Source: JBDRCU01 sp043821485 (GTDB taxonomy: Bacteria > Patescibacteriota > Minisyncoccia > 2-02-FULL-40-12 > IGHO2-01-FULL-4-A). From it: a DNA stretch of 6,445 nucleotides. Positions 1 through 5,192 of this stretch are shown here, one piece after another. Under the pieces are notes generated by a model. The model had not been told where the DNA came from, did not search any database, and saw only the letters and a program-made list of their open reading frames with translations. Where the stretch lies: positions 1-6,445 of the forward strand of contig JBDRCU010000004.1 in assembly GCA_043821485.1 (NCBI GenBank), written 5' to 3'. Within the stretch, counting starts at the first letter, position 1. Each line of letters begins with the position of its first letter. A program made the position numbers and the translations under genes.

Positions 1-90
1 GCAGGAGGGGCACAGAGCCCCAGCAGGAGCTCTTCCGCGGAACAGGCAAGGCCGGGCGGCCCGTACTCCAGCACACAGTGCCCTCTCCCA
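1..90. other. GC-rich edge fragment, unassigned (end of an upstream gene or RNA)
   Basis: This stretch is far richer in G and C than the DNA that follows and is cut by the window edge. All six frames are open across it, so openness does not identify a coding strand. On the plus strand the three frames stop at TGA 91-93, TGA 101-103 and TAG 135-137; the last frame has the most G/C in third positions. It contains a short hairpin (GGGGC 7-11 with GCCCC 17-21) and a 10-base palindrome TTCCGCGGAA (33-42), so a structured RNA is also possible. The T-rich hairpin just downstream implies that whatever lies here is transcribed rightward. I recognise no protein or RNA family. Confidence 0.35.
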
Positions 91-135
91 TGAGTTTAAT
101 TGAATTCATAGCGTTGAGAGGGCATTTTGAATTTT
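77..135 (+). terminator. Rho-independent-type terminator of an upstream plus-strand unit
   Basis: TGCCCTCTC (79-87) pairs perfectly with GAGAGGGCA (116-124), and A77/G78 can extend the stem against T125/T126 with one G-T pair. The large loop is itself a near-palindrome (90-109, two G-T pairs), so the RNA would form two stacked helices. The hairpin is followed by TTTTGAATTTT (125-135), a broken T-tract. On the minus strand no T-run follows, so the orientation is plus. It separates the GC-rich edge from the helicase gene. Confidence 0.55.
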
Positions 136-165
136 AGGACTGAATATAGAGATATTTTGAGATGC

Positions 166-174
166 TGATATAAT
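166..174 (+). promoter_or_regulatory. Extended -10 promoter, probably giving a leaderless helicase mRNA
   Basis: TGA-TATAAT, a perfect extended -10 element, ends six bases before the ATG at 181. No convincing -35 is seen 16-18 bases upstream, which is normal for extended -10 promoters. Transcription would begin about seven bases after the hexamer, at or next to the A of the ATG, leaving no room for a leader. No Shine-Dalgarno motif precedes the gene. The same arrangement is seen at 4466 and 5177. Confidence 0.6.
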
Positions 175-180
175 GGTCAC

Positions 181-3156
181 ATGTCTAAAGAGATTTTTAA
201 TAAATTCTATAAACAACTCAATCCGCAGCAAAAGCTTGCTGTAGATAGTATAGAAGGCCCTGTTATGGTTATTGCGGGTCCGGGAACTGGTAAAACCCAG
301 GTCCTTACTTTACGTATAGCAAATATCATAGATAAGGCTGATATTAATCCCGAAAATATTCTTGCCCTTACTTTTACTGAATCTGGAGTTGTATCAATGC
401 GAAGGCGTTTAGCTGAAATCATTGGTACTCCTGCATATGGAGTAAACATAAGTACATTTCATGGTTTTGCAAATGATGTAATAAAAGAGCATCCAGAAGC
501 ATTCCCGGAAATAATAAGTTCGAATCCAGCAACAGAAATGGAGCAAGTAGATATCATGAGAGATGTGATTGAGTCAGCGCATGTTAAAGAACTCAAGCCT
601 TACGGAGATCCTTTTCATTATCTCAAGCCAGCCCTTGGAGCCATAAGAGATCTCAAGCGCGAAGGTATAAGCCCGGAGCAATTAGATAAACTCATAATTA
701 AAGAAAAAAAATCTTTTGATTCTATTGATGATTTGATTTATGACAAAGGTCCTCACAAAGGAAAGATGAAAGGTAAATATCAGGATGAACTGAGACAGAT
801 AAACAAGAATAAAGAACTCGTAACTCTATATAAGGGATACCAGAAGCAGTTGAAAGATCTTAAGCTGTATGATTACGAAGACATGGTTGTTGAAGTTTTG
901 AATGCTTTTGAAAAAGATAAGGATCTTTTACTTACTCTTCAGGAGCAATATCACTATTTTCTTGTTGATGAACATCAGGATACAAATCGCGCACAGAATA
1001 GGATCCTTGAGCTTCTTGCAAGTTTTCACGATAATCCAAACCTCTTCATAGTAGGAGATGAGAAGCAGGCAATATTTCGTTTTCAAGGCGCATCTCTTGA
1101 GAATTTTCTTTATTTTAAAAAATTATACAAAGATGCAGAACTCATAGATCTTAAAACAAGCTATCGTTCAACACAAACTATTTTAGATTCCGCTCAAAGC
1201 CTGATGAAGCACCGCAAACCCCTTCCGCTTAAAGGCATTAATAAGTACAAAGAGAAATCAATTGTCATCACCCCATTTGCCACGCAAAACATTGAGCAAT
1301 ATGCAATTGCTAAAGATATTGAGGGGTTAATTGCAGAGGGTACGCCTGCCGGTAACATAGCCGTGCTTTATCGTCAGAATAAAGAAGCTTCGAGTATCGC
1401 GCATATGTTTGGGAAAGTAGGAGTTCCCTTTGTCATCGAATCTGATTTGAATATTCTTGAGGATAAAAATATTCAAAAGATATTGAAATTACTTTTAACT
1501 ATACAGAATTATGGCGATACAGCGACACTTCTTGAAACTTTGCATATTGATTTTTTGAATATTGATCCATTGGATATCTATTCTTTGGCTGGGAGGAGAA
1601 TTAATGTTTTTGAAATCATTGGTTCTCTAAGTAAAATGAAAAGCCTCAAACTCCAATCAATAGATGAATTGCATAGACTCTCAACAAACCTCACCTTATG
1701 GAGCCAGATGGCGCATAATGAACCTTTAACTAATTTATTTGAATCAATAATTAGGGATTCGGGTCTTTTGGAATCTGTTTTATCCAAGCAAAACTATATT
1801 GAAGTAATGGATAATGTAACCGTACTCTTTGATCAAGTGCAATCATTATTGCAAAACAACAAGAATTACAGTTTGGATGATTTTATGCGGCATATACGCA
1901 ATATCGAAGATCACAAAGTTGCATTAAAAACTAGAGCTAAGATTCATCCAGTTTCAAAGGTTCACTTAATGACCGCGCATAGAGCCAAAGGTCTTGAGTT
2001 TGACTATATATTCATTGTAAATGTTTCTGATAAGCATTGGGGCAATAGGAGGCGTTTTTCAAGTTTTAAACTTCCACAGAGTGTTTACTCGTTAATGGAT
2101 GTTTTTGATCAGCACGATGAGAATGAAGATGAAAGAAATCTGTTTTATGTAGCTCTTACCAGAGCCAAGAAAGGAGTATATATTAGCTATGCTGATGTGC
2201 GAGATGATGGTAGAGAACAATTGTTATCGCAGTTCGTTCAGGAAATAGATGCCAAACTTACAGAAATTAGAGATGGCAGTAAGTTTGAGGAAATGTTTAA
2301 AAAAGAAAGTTCAATTGTCTTTGCAAAAGCCAAAACCAAATCAGGACCAGATTTGCAGGACAAAGAATATCTACAAGATTTATTCAAAAAACGTGGTTTT
2401 GCAGTAACTCATTTAAATAACTATTTAGATTGTCCTTGGAAATATTTTTATGTGAATTTAATCCGTATTCCTAAGGCACCAGAGAAAAGTCAGATATTCG
2501 GTATTGCAATGCATGAAGCTCTTAAAGACTATTTTAATCATTTCAAAACTGGTCTTGATCCAGGGAGTGCATATTTGCTGAAAAAGTTTAAAAAATATTT
2601 AAGTGAACATCAATTATCAGATATGGATATGAAAGAGCTGAACGATCGCGGAGTCAAAGCTTTGAGCGGTTATCACAAGGAATACGCGAAGAGCTGGAAG
2701 CATGAAGTTTTGAATGAATTCACAGTGCGTGGAGTTGAGCTAACATCCAGCATCAGGCTGACTGGTAAGATGGACAAGATAGAGATACTAAATGAAGCGC
2801 GTGAAGTAAATGTAGTTGATTACAAAACTGGCAAACCTAAGACCAGAGGATTTATCGAAGGCAAAACCAAAAGTTCGAACGGAGATTACAAACGACAATT
2901 AGTGTTTTACAAAATATTATTGAATCATTATGGAGACGGTATGTATAATATGAGGACAGGCGAGATTGATTTTGTTGAGCCGGATATTAAGGGGAAGTAT
3001 AAGAAAGAAATGTTTGAAATAACTGGCAGGGAAGTTACAGAATTGGAAGCACAGATGAAAGATGTATCAGATGAAATACTTAATTTAAAGTTTTGGAACT
3101 TAACTTGTACAAAAAAAGACTGCGAATTCTGCAGACTTAGAGAATTGATGGCGTGA
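181..3156 (+). CDS. UvrD/PcrA-type SF1 helicase fused to a RecB-family PD-(D/E)XK nuclease
   Basis: Predicted ATP-dependent 3'-5' DNA helicase-nuclease for cytoplasmic DNA repair or recombination, probably processing double-strand ends as AddAB/RecB-type enzymes do. All SF1A motifs are visible: Q motif near residues 13-17, Walker A GPGTGKT 33-39, STFHGFA 91-97, motif II DEHQD 263-267 (the usual DExQD form), motif III VGDEKQAIFRFQGA 291-304, motif IV SYRS 327-330, motif V TAHRAKGLEFD 598-608 and motif VI VALTRAK 657-663. From about residue 735 a nuclease domain follows with an apparently complete active site: GIAMH (His778), GKMD (Asp865), VVDYKTGK (Asp880, Lys882) and RQLVFY (Gln906, Tyr910). 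Cys751 plus Cys976, Cys981 and Cys984 could bind an iron-sulfur cluster as in AddB/Cas4-type nucleases, though the spacing is not the classic one. At 991 aa it is longer than plain UvrD (about 720) because of the nuclease. The start fits the Q-motif position and the -10 box. It converges on the minus-strand gene downstream. Family assignment is secure; the exact pathway is inferred. Confidence 0.93.
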   Translation: MSKEIFNKFYKQLNPQQKLAVDSIEGPVMVIAGPGTGKTQVLTLRIANIIDKADINPENILALTFTESGVVSMRRRLAEIIGTPAYGVNISTFHGFANDVIKEHPEAFPEIISSNPATEMEQVDIMRDVIESAHVKELKPYGDPFHYLKPALGAIRDLKREGISPEQLDKLIIKEKKSFDSIDDLIYDKGPHKGKMKGKYQDELRQINKNKELVTLYKGYQKQLKDLKLYDYEDMVVEVLNAFEKDKDLLLTLQEQYHYFLVDEHQDTNRAQNRILELLASFHDNPNLFIVGDEKQAIFRFQGASLENFLYFKKLYKDAELIDLKTSYRSTQTILDSAQSLMKHRKPLPLKGINKYKEKSIVITPFATQNIEQYAIAKDIEGLIAEGTPAGNIAVLYRQNKEASSIAHMFGKVGVPFVIESDLNILEDKNIQKILKLLLTIQNYGDTATLLETLHIDFLNIDPLDIYSLAGRRINVFEIIGSLSKMKSLKLQSIDELHRLSTNLTLWSQMAHNEPLTNLFESIIRDSGLLESVLSKQNYIEVMDNVTVLFDQVQSLLQNNKNYSLDDFMRHIRNIEDHKVALKTRAKIHPVSKVHLMTAHRAKGLEFDYIFIVNVSDKHWGNRRRFSSFKLPQSVYSLMDVFDQHDENEDERNLFYVALTRAKKGVYISYADVRDDGREQLLSQFVQEIDAKLTEIRDGSKFEEMFKKESSIVFAKAKTKSGPDLQDKEYLQDLFKKRGFAVTHLNNYLDCPWKYFYVNLIRIPKAPEKSQIFGIAMHEALKDYFNHFKTGLDPGSAYLLKKFKKYLSEHQLSDMDMKELNDRGVKALSGYHKEYAKSWKHEVLNEFTVRGVELTSSIRLTGKMDKIEILNEAREVNVVDYKTGKPKTRGFIEGKTKSSNGDYKRQLVFYKILLNHYGDGMYNMRTGEIDFVEPDIKGKYKKEMFEITGREVTELEAQMKDVSDEILNLKFWNLTCTKKDCEFCRLRELMA

Positions 3157-3165
3157 GTTTTGAAG

Positions 3166-3195
3166 TGGGGGGCGAGCCGTTTGGCTCGCCCCCCA
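3166..3195. terminator. Strong GC hairpin between convergent genes
   Basis: TGGGGGGCGAGCC (3166-3178) pairs with GGCTCGCCCCCCA (3183-3195): 13 perfect base pairs around the four-base loop GTTT. It begins nine bases after the helicase stop and lies about 90 bases past the stop of the convergent minus-strand gene, so it could end or stabilise either transcript. Neither side has a real T-tract, so intrinsic termination is uncertain. The arm GGCTCGCCCCC is repeated exactly at 3788-3798, across the ribosome-binding site of the minus-strand gene. Confidence 0.55.
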
Positions 3196-3282
3196 GGAGA
3201 GGACTCATCGTCCAGAAAGGGCTGGACAGTGGTCGCGAGACCCTGTCCGATGGTGCTGGTTCCGCTAGAGGCGCGGTTCCAG

Positions 3283-3786
3283 CTAGAGTTCAACGCCGAT
3301 GGCGTGAGCCTCCCACTGTTGGAAGATTCCAGCACCAACGACTTCACCAGCTCCGGAAAGTAGCAGGTGAGTTGCACTTTCGGCACCATTGAAAGTCGTA
3401 TCAGGTGCGAACCAGCCGGTGTCGACGTCCATGTCGATCTCGGTGTTCTGGGCATCCCAGCATAACCCGCAGAATCTGCCCGCCTGCGTGTTGATGTTGA
3501 TGCTGATGCTGCCCTGCTCACCGTTAAGCGTCCGCCAGCCAGTATCGATGAAGTTGTTGGCCAGCGTATTCGACAGGTACCCCATGTCGTCGTAGTCCGC
3601 GGAGAGCCTGGTGCCTGCAACCTCGCCCCAGAAACCCTCGCTGTCGCCATAGAGACCTTGGTGACTGACGGATACTACCGTCCAGATGATCACGGAGTTC
3701 GTACCTGCTTCGACCTGACTTCTCAAGGCCAGCACCAGAAGCAGACACAACCACAACACGCTTGATAGCACAAGGAGCCTACGCAT
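3283..3786 (-). CDS. Predicted exported protein, 167 aa, unknown family
   Basis: I do not recognise this family. With the start at 3786 the protein opens with a classic signal peptide: MRRLL, a long leucine-rich hydrophobic core and a probable signal peptidase I site after Val-Glu-Ala (residues 25-27). The mature part of about 140 residues is acidic, rich in Asn, Asp, Gly and Thr, and looks beta-stranded. It holds a possible disulfide or metal pair in RFCGLC (Cys106, Cys109) and the motif DTGW twice (81-84 and 122-125). The frame can be extended to an ATG at 3855, but that codon precedes the predicted transcription start and would put a charged stretch before the signal peptide. The start at 3786 has AAGGGGG seven bases upstream. 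Codons favour G/C in third positions, unlike the neighbours, supporting real coding and a different origin. The gene is convergent with the helicase and appears monocistronic. Confidence 0.75.
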   Translation of the reverse strand: MRRLLVLSSVLWLCLLLVLALRSQVEAGTNSVIIWTVVSVSHQGLYGDSEGFWGEVAGTRLSADYDDMGYLSNTLANNFIDTGWRTLNGEQGSISININTQAGRFCGLCWDAQNTEIDMDVDTGWFAPDTTFNGAESATHLLLSGAGEVVGAGIFQQWEAHAIGVEL

Positions 3787-3849
3787 AGGCTCGCCCCCTT
3801 CCTCCACACGAGATCCGTGACTGAAAAAGAGTTCAGGATCCGCACAGAT
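3787..3849 (-). promoter_or_regulatory. Structured untranslated leader with Shine-Dalgarno site of the 167-aa exported protein
   Basis: Between the predicted transcription start (about 3849) and the ATG at 3786 lie some 63 bases. The Shine-Dalgarno core AAGGGGG is at 3800-3794, seven bases from the ATG, with a second purine run (GGAGG, 3805-3801) upstream. Further upstream, GATC plus CTGAA (3840-3832) can pair with TTCAG (3825-3821) and GATC (3815-3812), with a five-base bulge, to form a leader hairpin. The segment GGGGGCGAGCC (3798-3788) is complementary to the 3' arm of the hairpin after the gene (3193-3183), so the site could be masked by pairing with the transcript's own trailer. No known riboswitch is recognised. 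Confidence 0.4.
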
Positions 3850-3855
3850 ACTCAT

Positions 3856-3883
3856 ATTCTATCACTCCAGTATCATAAATCAA
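3856..3883 (-). promoter_or_regulatory. Sigma-70-like promoter of the 167-aa exported protein
   Basis: On the minus strand TTGATT (3883-3878) is followed after 16 bases by TAGAAT (3861-3856). Four of six and five of six bases match the -35 and -10 consensus. The predicted start near 3849 lies downstream of the ATG at 3855-3853, which argues for the internal start at 3786. The surrounding DNA is AT-rich although the gene is GC-rich. Confidence 0.5.
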
Positions 3884-3936
3884 TTGTCAGATGGTTTAGA
3901 TTATAGAAAATAAAAAATCGAGTACTACTCAACGAT

Positions 3937-3980
3937 AAAAAGATGAGAACCGGTGAGGGCAGCGTGACTGCCCTCACCGG
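3937..3980 (-). terminator. Rho-independent terminator of the 100-aa exported-protein gene
   Basis: CCGGTGAGGGCAG (3950-3962) and CTGCCCTCACCGG (3968-3980) form a perfect 13-bp stem with the five-base loop CGTGA. Read on the minus strand it is followed by TTCTCATCTTTTT (3949-3937), a T-rich tail. It lies about 75 bases past the stop of the minus-strand gene ending at 4054 and before the promoter of the next minus-strand gene, so the two exported-protein genes are separate transcription units. No T-run follows in the plus direction. Confidence 0.72.
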
Positions 3981-3991
3981 CGGGAGTTGGA

Positions 3992-4019
3992 TCGGGTCAC
4001 GTCCTTGTCTTAGACCCGA
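3992..4019. repeat. Small inverted repeat in the trailer of the 100-aa gene
   Basis: TCGGGTC (3992-3998) and GACCCGA (4013-4019) are exact inverted copies seven bases long around a 14-base loop. They lie between the stop of the minus-strand gene at 4054 and its terminator, so they would form a second hairpin in the mRNA trailer. Function unknown; a stem this short may be chance in GC-rich DNA. Confidence 0.3.
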
Positions 4020-4053
4020 CTTCAAATCCCTCTTGAGGTTTCGGGTACTTTCG

Positions 4054-4356
4054 TCAGCCCAGTCCGGGGTCCGTCCAGTGATAGCCGAGATGCACTCGGC
4101 TTACTCGCTCGGCGACGTTATGCGCCTCAATAGGCACGCTTTGCAGTTCAACGTCGCTCTCGATGGCGATTGCCGTTGCGTACGTAGTTGCGAGAGCATC
4201 CTTGGTTGTGGGGAATTCCGGTGTTGCTTGATTGATGCAACACGTGGTATCCAAAAAGGAGCCTTCGCTAGCCGTCGCGGTGGCAGACCACCCTGTCGCC
4301 ATAACGAGTACAGTGAGGACCCCGACATAGGGCAGAGGAAATCTCATGACAAGCAT
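4054..4356 (-). CDS. Predicted exported small protein, 100 aa, unknown family
   Basis: I do not recognise this protein. With the start at 4356 it begins with a hydrophobic signal-like segment (about residues 5-23) ending in Ala-Thr-Ala (27-29), a good signal peptidase I site. That leaves a mature chain of about 71 residues with an adjacent cysteine pair (Cys39, Cys40) and a segment rich in Thr and Ala. The frame can be extended to an ATG at 4404, but that codon falls between the -35 and -10 boxes, so it cannot be on the mRNA. The ATG at 4356 has GGGGAGGAGG eight bases upstream; an ATG at 4347 is a less well placed alternative. Its own promoter, Shine-Dalgarno site and terminator argue for a real gene. 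The same frame continues open for 18 codons after the TGA, so a recent truncation is possible. Codon usage is GC-rich like the 167-aa gene, but I see no sequence similarity between the two mature proteins. Confidence 0.62.
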   Translation of the reverse strand: MLVMRFPLPYVGVLTVLVMATGWSATATASEGSFLDTTCCINQATPEFPTTKDALATTYATAIAIESDVELQSVPIEAHNVAERVSRVHLGYHWTDPGLG

Positions 4357-4364
4357 GGATGCGT

Positions 4365-4374
4365 CCTCCTCCCC
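4365..4374 (-). promoter_or_regulatory. Strong Shine-Dalgarno site of the 100-aa exported protein
   Basis: GGGGAGGAGG (4374-4365) contains a full GGAGG core eight bases before the ATG at 4356. It decides this start over the upstream ATG at 4404 and the downstream one at 4347, and contrasts with the AT-rich genes, which mostly lack such sites. Confidence 0.7.
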
Positions 4375-4389
4375 ATTCGGGTTAATATA

Positions 4390-4418
4390 TTTATAAGCGC
4401 TCACTGGATATATGTCAA
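4390..4418 (-). promoter_or_regulatory. Near-consensus sigma-70 promoter of the 100-aa exported protein
   Basis: Minus-strand TTGACA (4418-4413), a perfect -35, is followed after exactly 17 bases by TATAAA (4395-4390), five of six matches to -10. Predicted transcription start is near 4383, giving a leader of about 27 bases before the ATG at 4356. This is the strongest classical promoter in the window and implies vigorous, possibly constitutive, expression. It is divergent from the promoter of the HAD gene at 4466. Confidence 0.75.
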
Positions 4419-4465
4419 GGTTAGAAGTAGATAGTCTCTTTTATATAGGCTTTAATCTTCAAATA

Positions 4466-4474
4466 TGCTAAATT
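4466..4474 (+). promoter_or_regulatory. Extended -10 promoter, probably leaderless, of the HAD gene
   Basis: TGC-TAAATT ends six bases before the ATG at 4481, the same spacing as in front of the helicase gene. No -35 and no Shine-Dalgarno motif are visible. Transcription would start at or beside the start codon. Confidence 0.5.
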
Positions 4475-4480
4475 ATCTAA

Positions 4481-5170
4481 ATGAATAAGAAATCCAAATT
4501 AGCAGTATTTGATATAGATGGGACAATATTTCGATCCTCTCTTTTGCTTCAACTAACTGAGGCCTTAATTAAAGAAAAGATATTTTCACATTATGCCCGC
4601 AGTTATTATATCGATTCTCTTGAATCTTGGCAGAAGCGTAAGGGAAATTACGATGGTTTCATAATGGATGTTGTGCGGTCGTATTTGAAATATATAAAAG
4701 GAGTTAAGCGATCAGATGTATGGCGTATTGCAGAGCGTGTTGTTAAAGAACAAAAAGAATATACTTATCGTTATACGCGTGATTTGGTAGATAAACTCAA
4801 GAAGGATCATTTCATGCTTGCAATATCACGTTCTCCATATGAAGCAGTTGCTCCGTTTGCAAAGAATCTTGGTTTTGATAAAACTTATGCTTTGATTTAT
4901 GGAGTTGATGATAAGGTTAGATTTACAGGCGAGGTGCTTTATGAGGATATTATTTTGGATAAAGAAAAAGTTTTAAAACGAGCTATTGAAAAAGAAGGAT
5001 TAAATTTAAAAAATTCGACAGGCATAGGAGACACAGAATCCGATATCCCATTTCTAAAAATGGTGACAAAACCCATTGCATTCAACCCATCAACAGCCCT
5101 TTATAAAACCGCAAAACGAAATAAATGGAAGATCGTAGTAGAGAGAAAAGATGTAATTTACGAACTATAG
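4481..5170 (+). CDS. HAD-superfamily hydrolase, subfamily IB (SerB-like phosphatase)
   Basis: Predicted cytoplasmic Mg2+-dependent phosphomonoesterase of 229 aa. The four HAD motifs are in order: motif I DIDGT with the nucleophile Asp11 and acid/base Asp13; motif II Ser116 in AISRS; motif III lysine at Lys161 or Lys163 in DKEKV; motif IV GIGDTESDIPFL with Asp184 and Asp188. The helical insert between motifs I and II (about residues 20-105) is the C1-type cap of the IB group, which includes phosphoserine phosphatases. The C-terminal IAFNPSTAL segment is typical of these proteins. The substrate cannot be read from the sequence: phosphoserine is possible, but many family members act on other small phosphates. 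The start is set by the -10 box six bases upstream and by motif I lying close to the N-terminus. It is first in a rightward run of four genes. Confidence 0.88.
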   Translation: MNKKSKLAVFDIDGTIFRSSLLLQLTEALIKEKIFSHYARSYYIDSLESWQKRKGNYDGFIMDVVRSYLKYIKGVKRSDVWRIAERVVKEQKEYTYRYTRDLVDKLKKDHFMLAISRSPYEAVAPFAKNLGFDKTYALIYGVDDKVRFTGEVLYEDIILDKEKVLKRAIEKEGLNLKNSTGIGDTESDIPFLKMVTKPIAFNPSTALYKTAKRNKWKIVVERKDVIYEL

Positions 5171-5185
5171 ATAACATGTTACGAT
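5157..5185 (+). promoter_or_regulatory. Promoter of the PRT-like/transporter pair, probably leaderless
   Basis: TGT-TACGAT (5177-5185) is an extended -10 ending seven bases before the ATG at 5193. TTTACG (5157-5162) lies exactly 17 bases upstream and matches the -35 consensus at four of six positions. The -35 falls within the end of the HAD gene and the -10 within the 22-base gap. No Shine-Dalgarno motif is present. Confidence 0.45.
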
Positions 5186-5192
5186 TCAAATA

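Larger units (their letters stand above)
3157..4380. other. GC-rich block with different composition and gene signals
   Basis: Between the helicase stop and the region just before the HAD gene, base composition shifts clearly toward G/C, codons favour G/C in third positions, and both genes read leftward while all surrounding genes read rightward. The block holds two exported-protein genes with Shine-Dalgarno sites, -35/-10 promoters and GC-rich hairpins. Only its promoter stretches (about 3850-3949 and 4380-4440) are AT-rich. I see no transposase, integrase, tRNA or clear terminal repeats marking an insertion. It may be laterally acquired, or the contig may be a misassembly of two organisms; the sequence alone cannot decide. 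Confidence 0.6.

Noticed and set aside
1..90. Left-edge GC-rich segment as the end of a known structural RNA (SRP RNA, tmRNA, RNase P RNA)
   Set aside because: I looked for the conserved landmarks of these RNAs, such as the SRP apical loop or a tmRNA acceptor end with CCA, and found none.
2928..3650. Open minus-strand frame of 240 codons running from the helicase C-terminus into the GC-rich block
   Set aside because: It overlaps the conserved nuclease-domain end on the other strand and the 167-aa exported-protein gene on the same strand, crosses the 3166-3195 hairpin, and its translation is low-complexity Arg/Ser/Thr-rich, typical of a shadow frame.
3787..3855. Upstream ATG at 3855 as start of the 167-aa protein
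   Set aside because: It lies upstream of the predicted transcription start, lacks a ribosome-binding site and would place 23 mostly polar residues ahead of a canonical signal peptide.
3920..3930. Palindrome GAGTA-C-TACTC upstream of the 167-aa gene's promoter, as an operator
   Set aside because: The arms are only five bases, the site lies about 37 bases upstream of the -35 box, and there is no second copy or regulator gene nearby to support it.
4054..4356. UGA read as glycine (code 25 of Gracilibacteria/SR1), which would extend the 100-aa protein
   Set aside because: The helicase, transporter and YbaB genes end naturally at TGA, and none of the recognised genes contains an in-frame TGA, which would be expected often under code 25.
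3943..4434. Open plus-strand frame of 163 codons
   Set aside because: It begins beside the minus-strand terminator stem, covers the whole 100-aa gene in antisense and ends beyond that gene's promoter. It has no promoter or ribosome-binding site of its own and no recognisable domain.
3157..4440. Integron cassettes with attC sites as an explanation for single-gene units with hairpins
   Set aside because: No RYYYAAC/GTTRRRY core pairs flank the genes, each gene has its own promoter, and the hairpins are simple perfect stems rather than attC-like bulged repeats.
5171..5181. Palindrome AACATGTT between the HAD and PRT-like genes as an operator or terminator
   Set aside because: Eight bases with no loop cannot form a terminator, and the site is better explained as the TGT of the extended -10 element.
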